In this document: positions 26,721 through 35,035 of the stretch, in pieces
How positions within the stretch are numbered: the first letter of the stretch is position 1
Layout: each line of letters begins with the position of its first letter
Source: Hymenobacter mellowenesis
Lineage (GTDB): Bacteria > Bacteroidota > Bacteroidia > Cytophagales > Hymenobacteraceae
DNA: 64,000 bases
Assembly: GCF_030581005.1 (NCBI RefSeq)
Contig: NZ_JAUQSX010000004.1
Coordinates: 62,001 to 126,000 of the forward strand
Direction of reading: 5' to 3'
Translations under genes and position numbers: made by a program
Notes under the pieces: generated by a model
The model's input: the letters and a program-made list of their open reading frames with translations, nothing else
What the model was told of the DNA's origin: nothing
Databases searched by the model: none

Positions 26721-28188
26721 GCAAACCACTGCCCTCGACCTGCTCGAAGACCACGAGAGCGAGGTTACGGAGGTGCTGTTCGGCGGCGGGGCCGGCGGGG
26801 GCAAGAGTGGCTTGGGCTGCTATCATCTGGTGAAAAACGCCATCAAGTACCCCGGTTCCCGCTGGCTGATGGGCCGTGAGGAGCTGCAAAACTTGAAGGA
26901 AACAACCCTCGTCACGCTGTGGGATATTCTCCGGATGCAGAACGTCCCAGCCACTGCCTACCGCTACTATGAGCAGAAGAAGCGGATTGATTTTAAGAAT
27001 GGCTCGGCCATCCTGCTGCGTGAATTGAAGTACGAGCCCAGCGATAAGGACTTCGACAGCTTGGGCTCGCTGGAAGTAACTGGCGGCTTCATTGATGAGA
27101 TTCCGCGCATTGTGCAGAAGGCTTGGCAGGTGGTGAAAAGCCGCATCCGCTACAAGCTCGACCACTGGTGCCACCGCTGCGGTCGGCTCAACCACCCAGC
27201 CAAAGGCAAGAGGGGCCAGCCCGACCACCCCGGCAACGAGGTGCTGCGGCATGACGACACCGGCAAGCCGGTGCTTTGGCGTTGCCGCCAGTGTGGTACG
27301 ATTACGTCCGGCCTGCGCCCGAAGCTGCTCGGCAGCTGCAACCCGTCGAAGACGTGGGTTTATCGCTACTTCTACAAACCCAACAAAGAGGGCACGCTCC
27401 CAGCTCACAAAGCATTCGTGCCTTCGCTGCTCAGCGACAACCCGCACGTTTCGGCCCACTATCGCCAGTCGCTGCTCGACCTCGACAAAGCCAGCTTGCA
27501 GCGCCTGCTGCTGGGTAATTGGGAGTACGACGACGACCCCGACGCGCTGATGCACTTCGATGCCATCAACGACCTATTCCAAAACCAGCACGTTCCCGCC
27601 ACCGGCAAACGATATATCACGGCCGACGTGTCCCGCTTCGGCGGCGATACCATCCGGCTGGGGGTGTGGGACGGTTGGCGCTGCGTCAAGCGGGTGAAGA
27701 AGGCGAAGCAGAGCACCACCCAAACCGCCGCCGACATTCGGGCCCTGGCCACTGAGTACCGCGTGCCCATGAGCCAGGTGCTGGTGGACGAGGACGGCGT
27801 GGGCGGCGGCGTGCTCGACCAACTGCCCGGCGCCAAAGGCTTCCTCAACGGCAGCCGCCCACTGCCCAACCCCCATGCCAAAACCTTCGAGGAGCGCAAG
27901 CGGGCCGAAAACTTCGAGCACCTCAAGGCGCAATGCACCTATGGCCTGGCCGGGAAGGTGAACGCCGCCGAGGTCTGGATTATGGACGCCACCGAGGAGG
28001 AGCAGCAGTTCATCACCGAGGAGCTGGAGCAGGTGAAGCGCAAGGATGCCGATAAGGACGGCAAGCTCCGCATTGTGCCCAAAGACGTGGTGAAACAGGC
28101 CCTCGGCCGCTCACCCGACACCAGCGATATGCTGATGATGCGCTTTTGGTTCGAGCTGAAGCCTGCCGGCTCGGGCTACGACTGGTAA
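26704..28188 (+). CDS. Terminase large subunit (packaging ATPase/nuclease) with zinc-ribbon insert
   Basis: This 494-aa protein is the DNA packaging motor. The ATPase domain has Walker A GGGAGGGKSG (about 28-37) and a Walker B-like GGFIDEIPRI (about 130). The RNase H-like nuclease domain begins at YITADVSRFGGD (about 302) and continues to VLVDEDGVGGG and the C-terminal DMLMMRF. Between them, C156HRC159 and C194RQC197 with a 34-residue spacer look like a zinc ribbon. It overlaps the small subunit gene by 17 bases. The head genes it serves lie more than 12 kb downstream. Confidence 0.92.
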   Translation: MILTLKQTTALDLLEDHESEVTEVLFGGGAGGGKSGLGCYHLVKNAIKYPGSRWLMGREELQNLKETTLVTLWDILRMQNVPATAYRYYEQKKRIDFKNGSAILLRELKYEPSDKDFDSLGSLEVTGGFIDEIPRIVQKAWQVVKSRIRYKLDHWCHRCGRLNHPAKGKRGQPDHPGNEVLRHDDTGKPVLWRCRQCGTITSGLRPKLLGSCNPSKTWVYRYFYKPNKEGTLPAHKAFVPSLLSDNPHVSAHYRQSLLDLDKASLQRLLLGNWEYDDDPDALMHFDAINDLFQNQHVPATGKRYITADVSRFGGDTIRLGVWDGWRCVKRVKKAKQSTTQTAADIRALATEYRVPMSQVLVDEDGVGGGVLDQLPGAKGFLNGSRPLPNPHAKTFEERKRAENFEHLKAQCTYGLAGKVNAAEVWIMDATEEEQQFITEELEQVKRKDADKDGKLRIVPKDVVKQALGRSPDTSDMLMMRFWFELKPAGSGYDW

Positions 28189-28216
28189 CATTCATTTCCT
28201 CACCGACTTATTGCAA

Positions 28217-28921
28217 ATGGTTCGTATCAAAATCAAGGATTCTGAGGGTGCTGAGTTGTTCGGCACCCTCCCCACCAGCTGGGGCAGCACGCCGCTGGCG
28301 CCGTTCCTAGCCCTCGCCACGGCCAAGACGATGCCCGAGCGGTGCGTGGCCGTTGCCCAAATGCTGGGCGTGCCCGAGGAGGTGTTTCTCTCGGACGTGT
28401 CGCACCTCGTGCCCATCCAGCGCGCGGCCCCCTGGCTGTTCGATGGCACGCTGCCCGATGCCACCGAGCTAGTGCCCACCATTTACCACGAGGGCAAACG
28501 CTACAACCACGTAGGGCATCTAGACCGGATAAACGGCGAGCAGATGGAGGCGCTGCTGAACTTCCTGCGCGACCACGAGGCCAACCCGCTGGCCTCGTCT
28601 CCGGCGCTGCTGGCCGTGCTCTACTGCCCGGCCAAGACGAAGCAGACGGCCGACGTGGTGGCCGCCGCTGCCCGCGCCTTTGAAACCCTCGACATGGCGC
28701 AGGCGTGGCCCGCCCTAGCGGTTTTTTTGCGGAGCTCAGGTCGTGCCGCCTGGAGCATCCGCACAGCCTTGGCACTCGAAAAAGAACTTCGGACGATTCT
28801 GGAAACCTTGGAGGCAGCAATGCCCCCGACTACGGCTTCTACCACATTATGGCAGCGTGCGCGCGGCGGGCTAGTACGACTGTGGCTCAGAAACGCAAAG
28901 AAAACGCTCTCGAAATTTTAG
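28217..28921 (+). CDS. Putative tail assembly chaperone (lambda G-like), zero-frame product
   Basis: This 234-aa protein is not recognised by sequence. It is compact and helical (PLAPFLALATAKTMPERCVAVAQMLG; EQMEALLNFLRDHEANPL). Its gene contains GTT TTT TTG at 28721-28729, a canonical -1 slippery heptamer (U UUU UUG) in the correct phase. The -1 frame is open for 82 further codons to 28974. Lambda G/GT-type chaperones use the same device, which is the only reason for the assignment. It is the first gene after terminase and precedes the tail genes. ATG 28217 is preferred to TTG 28211. Confidence 0.5.
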   Translation: MVRIKIKDSEGAELFGTLPTSWGSTPLAPFLALATAKTMPERCVAVAQMLGVPEEVFLSDVSHLVPIQRAAPWLFDGTLPDATELVPTIYHEGKRYNHVGHLDRINGEQMEALLNFLRDHEANPLASSPALLAVLYCPAKTKQTADVVAAAARAFETLDMAQAWPALAVFLRSSGRAAWSIRTALALEKELRTILETLEAAMPPTTASTTLWQRARGGLVRLWLRNAKKTLSKF

Positions 28922-28974
28922 AGGAGGAGGAATACTACCGGGCCATGCAGGCAGCCCAAAAGACGAAGCCCTAG
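28723..28974 (+). CDS. Possible -1 frameshift extension of the tail chaperone (GT-like)
   Basis: If ribosomes slip -1 at 28723-28729, translation continues as FAELRSCRLEHP... to a charged helical end (KRKENALEILEEEEYYRAMQ) and stops at 28974. The total product would be about 252 aa. The last 40 residues could instead be a separate gene from ATG 28848. The alternate frame overlaps the zero frame for about 195 bases, so coding there is not proven. Confidence 0.4.
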   Translation, partial: FFAELRSCRLEHPHSLGTRKRTSDDSGNLGGSNAPDYGFYHIMAACARRASTTVAQKRKENALEILEEEEYYRAMQAAQKTKP

Positions 28975-29005
28975 CCAAATTCTGAAGGTTTCCGCTTTTG
29001 GGTAT

Positions 29006-29467
29006 ATGCAGAAGTCTTTTGATGAAGTGCTCAACTACCTACAAGGCCTCGGCCGGCGGCGCACCGCCATCAGCCGCGCGGCCCTGGGCTACGAGGGCAG
29101 CGGCCAATACCCGGTGTTAGTGGTGGAGCCCGACCCTTTCTGCGGCGAAAGCTCGCCGGGGCTGATGAACTACGATTTTGCCTTCCTCGTGCTCAACCGC
29201 GAGGCCGACGAAAACGGGGTATATCAGCGCCGCGACCCCGCCCAGGAGCCCGCCCTGCTGGCTCAGACCGGGCAGTGGTGCGACGAACTCATTGAGATGC
29301 TGCGCCACGAAAACCCCGGCGACCTCGCTAAAGGCACCTACAACCGCGCGGCCCTGACGCAGCACGGCACCGACCTAGCCACCGGCTGGCGGGTGGAGTT
29401 CCGCCTGCAGGTGGCCCAAAACATCGACCGTCGCGCCAACGCTGACCTATTCGCCCCCGCTGAATAA
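29006..29467 (+). CDS. Unrecognised structural-region protein
   Basis: This 153-aa protein begins 31 bases after the frameshift frame ends. It contains beta-rich segments (YPVLVVEPDPF; YDFAFLVLNRE) and a C-terminal strand (GWRVEFRLQVAQNIDRRANADLF). Size and position between the chaperone-like gene and a large fibre-like gene suggest a head-tail connector or tail terminator, but no family is recognised. The next gene begins immediately after its stop. Confidence 0.6.
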   Translation: MQKSFDEVLNYLQGLGRRRTAISRAALGYEGSGQYPVLVVEPDPFCGESSPGLMNYDFAFLVLNREADENGVYQRRDPAQEPALLAQTGQWCDELIEMLRHENPGDLAKGTYNRAALTQHGTDLATGWRVEFRLQVAQNIDRRANADLFAPAE

Positions 29468-31732
29468 ATGAAAGTTACCGCATACACCGCCCCGGTGGGC
29501 AAAGTCATTGGCAGCCGTGGGCTGACGGATAACGTCAATGCCGGCCACCGCCAGATTCAGGAACTCACCGAGTACATCAATAACCTGCTGACGGCCCCCA
29601 ATCAGCAGCCCGGCGGCCCGTTTCAGGCCCGCTTCCTCACCGATGCCCTGCGCGGCCCCAACGCCAGCGACGGCATCACGGCCGAAACCCTGCTGCGTGA
29701 GCGCGCGCCGCTGTTCTACCTGGGCTGCTCTATCCTGGTAGAGTTCGACGGCAGCGGCACGCGCTGGAACTTCTACCGAGTGGAGTACGACGGCGTGCCC
29801 CGCACCGGTGCCGCCTTCCCAGGCCTGCGCGTGTACCGCACGGCCGACATGGTAGATGGTGAGCTGCTGCCCGCGAAGCTGATACCGCTGGCCGACGCCC
29901 GCGACTTCGTGGCTTACGCCACCATCAACGGCAGCACCTACCGTTGGCGCGTGGGCCAGTTCGCCAGCGCCTACATCGCCGCCCAAAGCAGCGAGCAGTT
30001 CTTCCGCTACGTGGGCCCCGACGATGCCGTGGCCCCGGCCCCCACCGGCACCGCCGCCGACGCCGGCATTTGGGTGCTGGCCAGCCTGACGGACATGCCC
30101 CCGGTGGGCGTCACCACCGCTCAGTTCTACGCGCTGCAAAGCCGCGTGGCCAGTACGGAGGACGCGGTGGAACTGCTGCAAAACGGCAAAATCGAACTGT
30201 GGCAGCCGGGCCCGGTGTACGCCGCCCGCGTGTACCTGCTGCTGGGCGGCATCGGCACCGGCCTCTATCAGCCCAAAGCCGACTACCTCAACAGCGGCAG
30301 CGTGAGCCCGGCCTACTACTACCGGGTGGCCGATTTTCGCTTCCTGCCCACGCAGGACGTGCAGGTGCTGGTGTCGAACCTCACCACCCGCGTTCAGATT
30401 TTAGAGAACAACGCGACCACCGGGGCCGATACGGAAGCGTATGGCGGCTGGGACCCGGTGGCTAACAATCCGACGCTGAATCCGCTGCCCTACGCCATCA
30501 GCCCAGGCCCGGCCACGCCCAAGGGCAAATACTACGTGGTGTCGAAGAACTGTTTGCCGGTGAACACGGTGGCCTATGCTGACACGCTCAGCAACGACCC
30601 TGGTTTTATTCGCGTGCCCTCTGCCGATGGGTTCGGCACCATACCCAACGGCAGCACCGTTACCGGCACCGGCATCCCGGCCGGCACCGTCGTGGTAGGG
30701 GGCAGTTACTCCGGCGGCAGCCCATACGTGGAGTTTCAACTCTCGAAGAACGTGAGCGTGACCGCTGGCACGGCCCTGACCTTTACGCCCACTTTCGCCG
30801 GCTTTACCAGCTTCTACATTGGCGACCGACTCTTCAGCAACGGCTTGTCCTGGGAACTGCGCCCCGGCATGGCCCGCGTACTGGCGGGCGCCGGCACCGG
30901 CACCCCGGCGGCTAACAGCGTAACTGAGGCGATGCTGGCCCCGGCGGTGCGCACCAAGCTCAACGCCAGCGGCACGAGCACCGGCGGCATCGACTACGCC
31001 ACGCCCGTACTGCACAGCGCGGGCGTGGCGCTGGCTGTGGGCGACTGCGGCAGGCACCACGTTTTCACCGGCACCGGGCAAGACCTGTGGACGGTGCAAC
31101 TGCCCGACCCCGCCGCCGCCGCTGGCAAACAAATCAGCGTGCGCGTGGCGAACGGTGCGAGTGGTATGTGGGCCTTCACGGCGGCCGATATTGACGGCGA
31201 GCCCGAGCGGCTGATGTGGGCCGGCGAGGTGGCATTCCTCACCAGCGACGGCAGCTCGTGGCACAAGCAGGGCGGGCGCTTTATCCCCCTCACCATCACG
31301 CTGGGCATGAGCGGCGGGCAGACCTTGAGCGGCTACCAAATCACCACCCTGAACTTTACCCAGCGGGTGAGCGGGAACGCGCCAGCCCGCGCGTTCTACG
31401 CCGCCGCTAACGGCATTCGTGCGCTGCGCAAAGGACTGTACGCGGCGGCTCTGACGGCCTACTGCGAGGCCGGCGGCTTGGCCCGCCCGGTTGAATCCAT
31501 TGTGTCAGTGAACGGCGATTATGGGCACATCAAATCGGTGAACACCGCCTCGAACATCGCCGCATCCGGCAACGGCCAGTACTGGGCGCAGCTGCGCGCC
31601 TCCGAAAACCCCTACGACTTGGAGAAAGACGATTACGTGAACGTGCGGGTGTATTCCGATGCCGGGTTGGTCATCTACAACCAAGGCGCCATTCACCCAT
31701 TTTTTTCCCTCACCGAAATTCAACGCTGGTAA
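29468..31732 (+). CDS. Tail fibre/receptor-binding-like protein
   Basis: This large, Gly/Ser/Thr/Ala-rich beta protein of 754 aa resembles fibres. An N-terminal helical segment (HRQIQELTEYINNLL) may anchor it, and a coiled-coil-like piece (VLVSNLTTRVQILENNATT) lies near 305. The C-terminal 140 residues look like a C1q/TNF-type beta-sandwich (RKGLYAAALTAYCEAGG..., DDYVNVRVYSDAGLVIYN...HPFFSLTEIQ), a common receptor-binding head. It should contact the cell surface. Its position before the tape measure gene instead of after it is unusual. Confidence 0.65.
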   Translation: MKVTAYTAPVGKVIGSRGLTDNVNAGHRQIQELTEYINNLLTAPNQQPGGPFQARFLTDALRGPNASDGITAETLLRERAPLFYLGCSILVEFDGSGTRWNFYRVEYDGVPRTGAAFPGLRVYRTADMVDGELLPAKLIPLADARDFVAYATINGSTYRWRVGQFASAYIAAQSSEQFFRYVGPDDAVAPAPTGTAADAGIWVLASLTDMPPVGVTTAQFYALQSRVASTEDAVELLQNGKIELWQPGPVYAARVYLLLGGIGTGLYQPKADYLNSGSVSPAYYYRVADFRFLPTQDVQVLVSNLTTRVQILENNATTGADTEAYGGWDPVANNPTLNPLPYAISPGPATPKGKYYVVSKNCLPVNTVAYADTLSNDPGFIRVPSADGFGTIPNGSTVTGTGIPAGTVVVGGSYSGGSPYVEFQLSKNVSVTAGTALTFTPTFAGFTSFYIGDRLFSNGLSWELRPGMARVLAGAGTGTPAANSVTEAMLAPAVRTKLNASGTSTGGIDYATPVLHSAGVALAVGDCGRHHVFTGTGQDLWTVQLPDPAAAAGKQISVRVANGASGMWAFTAADIDGEPERLMWAGEVAFLTSDGSSWHKQGGRFIPLTITLGMSGGQTLSGYQITTLNFTQRVSGNAPARAFYAAANGIRALRKGLYAAALTAYCEAGGLARPVESIVSVNGDYGHIKSVNTASNIAASGNGQYWAQLRASENPYDLEKDDYVNVRVYSDAGLVIYNQGAIHPFFSLTEIQRW

Positions 31733-31735
31733 ACC

Positions 31736-32227
31736 ATGCCCCTCGAACTCACCGCCCCGCCCTTCATCGACCGCCCGGTGCGCCCTTTGGTCAAGGGCCC
31801 GATTACTTACCAGCGTGTGCAACGCTACCTCACCCACTACCCGAAGCAAGACCCTATAACGGGCAATGTGGTGCTGTTTCTGAGTGCGTGGGTGATGCAC
31901 TTTTTCACCAACCCAGACGGTAGCCCAGGGGCCGACGCCAGCGAAACCGTGGCCAACTATCAAATCACTTACGAGGCCAACAACAAAGAAATCATCGACC
32001 TCAGCTCCGGCGCGATTCTCTACACCCGCGACAAGGAGAACGACGAAACATGGGCGGCACTGCTGGCGGCCGACCCGCGCCCCCTGGCTGAGCGCGGCAA
32101 CGCCTTTGGCTGGCAGATGCAGCAGAAGCCCGAGATAACCCAGGCTGCCCAGATTGAGGCCGCAATGGATGCAGCCGACGGCCCGCCCTGGTATCGGTTC
32201 GGCCGTGACGAGGAGCCCGCCGCCTGA
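31736..32227 (+). CDS. Unrecognised tail-region protein
   Basis: This 163-aa protein starts 3 bases after the fibre-like gene. Its first half is beta-rich (RPLVKGPITYQRVQRYLTHYP; VVLFLSAWVMHFF), and the second is charged and helical. It may be an assembly partner of the preceding fibre-like protein, judging only from position. Its stop overlaps the ATG of a 29-residue membrane peptide. Confidence 0.6.
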   Translation: MPLELTAPPFIDRPVRPLVKGPITYQRVQRYLTHYPKQDPITGNVVLFLSAWVMHFFTNPDGSPGADASETVANYQITYEANNKEIIDLSSGAILYTRDKENDETWAALLAADPRPLAERGNAFGWQMQQKPEITQAAQIEAAMDAADGPPWYRFGRDEEPAA

Positions 32228-32316
32228 TGATTTCCGCAGCCTGGCTTTTCGTCCTGCCGGCCCTCATGCTGGCCGTGCCCGCCCTCAACTGGCTCAACCG
32301 CCGCTTCCGTCGCTAG
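32227..32316 (+). CDS. 29-residue membrane peptide
   Basis: ATG 32227 overlaps the previous stop (ATGA). The 29-aa frame is almost wholly one hydrophobic helix (ISAAWLFVLPALMLAVPALNW) with a basic end (RRFRR). It resembles other phage micropeptides inserted in membranes. The coupling supports translation. Its function is unknown. Confidence 0.45.
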   Translation: MISAAWLFVLPALMLAVPALNWLNRRFRR

Positions 32317-32322
32317 TTGCCC

Positions 32323-32913
32323 ATGCCCGCCCCTTCGCCCATTCGTGACATTCTCGAAGCCATTGGCCTGGCCATCTGCCGCGAGATGGTGCGGCTGCTG
32401 GATGAAACGGGCCGCTACCCGTTGCGGGCCAATTCAACGCTGAAACGCCAACTGCTGAGCGGCGAGGCCGTGAAGGTGAAGCAGGGCCGGGGCAGCTCGG
32501 GCCGCTTCGAAGGCTTCACGGCCAACGCCAGCATTGAACTGTACGCCCTCGACTATCTGCAATGGGTGGACAGCGGGCGGCGGCCCGGCGGCAAGAAAGT
32601 GCCTCTGTCGGCCATTCTGAAATTCATAAAAGACCGTGGCCTGCAATACCGCGACAAGACCACCGGCCGCTTTGCCCGCTCGCGGGTGCGGCTCAAGGGC
32701 CGCGACGGCAGCCCGGCGCAGTCGGTAAACCGGCTGGCTTTTATGATTCAAAACGCCATTTACCGCCGGGGCATTCGGGCGCGGCCTGTCATCGGCCCGG
32801 CCTTCGACCTCGGCGCCCACCTCGTGGAGCTGTACCTCGACAGCCAGTTTTTGGATGGTCTGACCTACGACCTGGAGCAGCAGCTCGACTTGATTTTCAC
32901 CAGCAGCAAATAG
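32323..32913 (+). CDS. Putative minor tail/tail-completion protein
   Basis: This 196-aa basic protein has a segment reading LDYLQWVDSGRRPGGKKVPLSAILKFIKDRGL, reminiscent of HK97 gp10-type tail-completion proteins, which carry a similar WV..GT/GR...P...I..WI motif. The remainder is helical with many Arg residues. The ATG at 32323 is preferred to a TTG two codons upstream. The assignment is tentative. Confidence 0.5.
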   Translation: MPAPSPIRDILEAIGLAICREMVRLLDETGRYPLRANSTLKRQLLSGEAVKVKQGRGSSGRFEGFTANASIELYALDYLQWVDSGRRPGGKKVPLSAILKFIKDRGLQYRDKTTGRFARSRVRLKGRDGSPAQSVNRLAFMIQNAIYRRGIRARPVIGPAFDLGAHLVELYLDSQFLDGLTYDLEQQLDLIFTSSK

Positions 32914-32917
32914 CACC

Positions 32918-35032
32918 ATGCCAGCAGCACCCGGGAGCGGCTCGCCGCCCAGCATTAACAATTTAGCTAACACCTGCGACGCAGCCGGCGGCGCAAGCCT
33001 TGTCACGTTCACCGTGAACAAAGGCATTGCGGGCGTGCCTTGCGCCGTGGTGCTCACCAACGCCGCAGGCGATATTGTCTGGACTGGTGGCATGACCACC
33101 GTTCTTAATTCAAAGTCGTTCACCATCACCGGCACGGCTAACGGCGACTATACCCTGACGGCCGACAACGGCGAGGCCACCGATACGGCAGGCTTCACGA
33201 TTGCGTGTTCCGTAGCCCCGATTACGCTGGTGGCCCGCAACATCACGCAGCCCACGCCTAGCGTGCCCACTGGCCGCGTGGTCATTGAAGCCCAGGGCGG
33301 CAGCCCGGCCCTCACCCAGCTCTACATCAACATTCCAGGCGTAACGGCCGGCACCGTGGCCATGTCCTCGGTAGCCGTCAGCTACATCTACGACCGGGCC
33401 GGCATCGCCGTGGGCCGGCATGTAGCTACCATTACCGATGGCTCCAATCTCAGCAACACGCTGGAAGTGCCTTTCGAGATTCTGGCCCTGGTAGGCGGCT
33501 GCACCGACCCCGAATCCGACAACTACAACCCGGCCGCCACCTACAACGACGGCAGCTGCGTGATTGCCCCGCGCCTCGTGCTCGACACGACATTGCCCGC
33601 TCTCGTACCCAACGGCCGGCCGGTATGGGTTTCGCTCAGCAGCCCCGAGATTGCCAACGCCACGCCCGCCAAAGCCGATGCCTTCATCAACTTGGAGTTT
33701 TTGGCCGGCACGGCTGGCGTGGTGCTGGAGGTGAACGGCTACCGCCTCGAAAGTGGGCCGGTGCTGCTGGCTACAAACTTCATCGACGCGCCCTCGCTCG
33801 TGGAGGCGCTGAACGCCATCGGCCCGCTGGCGGCTGCCTACGACATTCACCAGAACCAAGACGACGAGGTGCGCCTCACGGCTTGGGCCGAGGGCACCCG
33901 CTTCAACCTCGATTTGACCACCAGCGACGCCGCCAAGGTTTCGGTAGTGGCCGTGGACGGCGTGAACCGCTTCCACTCCCAGCGGCGTGAGCAGTGGGGC
34001 TGCTACCTCGAAGTATGGACGGGCTCCCCGCAATCGACCCCGAGCACGTTTGCCGACTTATACAGCGACGTGTACCGCGACACCTACGGCGAAATTGTCA
34101 CGCCCCCCGGCGGCGCGGTGCGGCCGGTGCTGGCCCAGCGGCTCGAATTGCCATATAGAGCCGATAACGCCTACCGCTTCGATATTTCGGCTGCGCTGCA
34201 AAAGTTCACCGGGCACGCCTACCCGCAACCGGATGGCTCCTGCCCCGACCGACTGTGTTCTTTTTTTCTCAAATTCGGCGAGGTGTACGCAACGGCCGAC
34301 AGCATCCGCCGGCAGCGAAACGCCTACATTTCTGGCGTTTCGTGGACGCTGGACGCGGTAGAGGTGCCAGCTGCGCAGTCGCTCGGTATTCGCTTGCTTA
34401 GCTCGCGGCCGGCCCCCTGGCGCACCACCGGGCGAGGGCCTACCGTGCTAGTGCCCAAAGATGCCCAACTGCTCGCCATCGCGGGCCGTGTGCGCTATGA
34501 CGGCCAAACGCAGGAGTTTTCGCTGCCTACGCCGCTTGATGGGGTGGTGCTTCGCATTGACTACTTAGCCAACGCGCTCGGGCCCGATTACCTGAAAACC
34601 TACGTGGGCATTGTGGACGGCCTCGGCGGCGGCATCACCACCCCGCTGGCCCAGGTGGTGCATGGCCCGGCCCATGTGCTCACCTTCGCCAACGGACAAG
34701 GTGGGTGCGATTCGGTGCCCTTCGAAGGCGAGCGGGAGGAGCTGACGAAGTACACCCCCTCCACCTTCAGCACCGGCACCGGCACGGCCACGCGCTCGGC
34801 CACCACGCCGCAGGCCTTCCGCCTCAACAGCGGCCCGCTCACCCGCGAGGAGTATTTGTGGCTGCGGCAAGAGCTGGGCAACACCTCGGCCGTGTGGTAT
34901 GAAAAGCCCAGCGGCCCGCAGGCCGTGAACATCACCGCCTTCAGCCCCGACCCTGACGAAGTGAAGGCCGAGTACTTCCTCACCGTGGATTGCCAACCTC
35001 AGGAACAGCCCGCCCTGGGCGTAACCAACTAA
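32918..35032 (+). CDS. Large tail protein with Ig-like and GCTDP..DGSC repeat
   Basis: This 704-aa protein has beta-sandwich-like N-terminal regions (ASLVTFTVNKGIAGVPCAVVL; TAGFTIAC) and a single Cys-bounded motif, GCTDPESDNYNPAATYNDG followed by SC (about residues 195-216). That motif is widespread in Bacteroidota surface proteins and marine phage structural proteins. The rest is beta-rich, with a C-terminal region rich in Thr/Gly. It is probably a baseplate or tail-tip protein that contacts the host. It is followed 3 bases later by another large tail gene. Confidence 0.6.
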   Translation: MPAAPGSGSPPSINNLANTCDAAGGASLVTFTVNKGIAGVPCAVVLTNAAGDIVWTGGMTTVLNSKSFTITGTANGDYTLTADNGEATDTAGFTIACSVAPITLVARNITQPTPSVPTGRVVIEAQGGSPALTQLYINIPGVTAGTVAMSSVAVSYIYDRAGIAVGRHVATITDGSNLSNTLEVPFEILALVGGCTDPESDNYNPAATYNDGSCVIAPRLVLDTTLPALVPNGRPVWVSLSSPEIANATPAKADAFINLEFLAGTAGVVLEVNGYRLESGPVLLATNFIDAPSLVEALNAIGPLAAAYDIHQNQDDEVRLTAWAEGTRFNLDLTTSDAAKVSVVAVDGVNRFHSQRREQWGCYLEVWTGSPQSTPSTFADLYSDVYRDTYGEIVTPPGGAVRPVLAQRLELPYRADNAYRFDISAALQKFTGHAYPQPDGSCPDRLCSFFLKFGEVYATADSIRRQRNAYISGVSWTLDAVEVPAAQSLGIRLLSSRPAPWRTTGRGPTVLVPKDAQLLAIAGRVRYDGQTQEFSLPTPLDGVVLRIDYLANALGPDYLKTYVGIVDGLGGGITTPLAQVVHGPAHVLTFANGQGGCDSVPFEGEREELTKYTPSTFSTGTGTATRSATTPQAFRLNSGPLTREEYLWLRQELGNTSAVWYEKPSGPQAVNITAFSPDPDEVKAEYFLTVDCQPQEQPALGVTN

Positions 35033-35035
35033 GCC

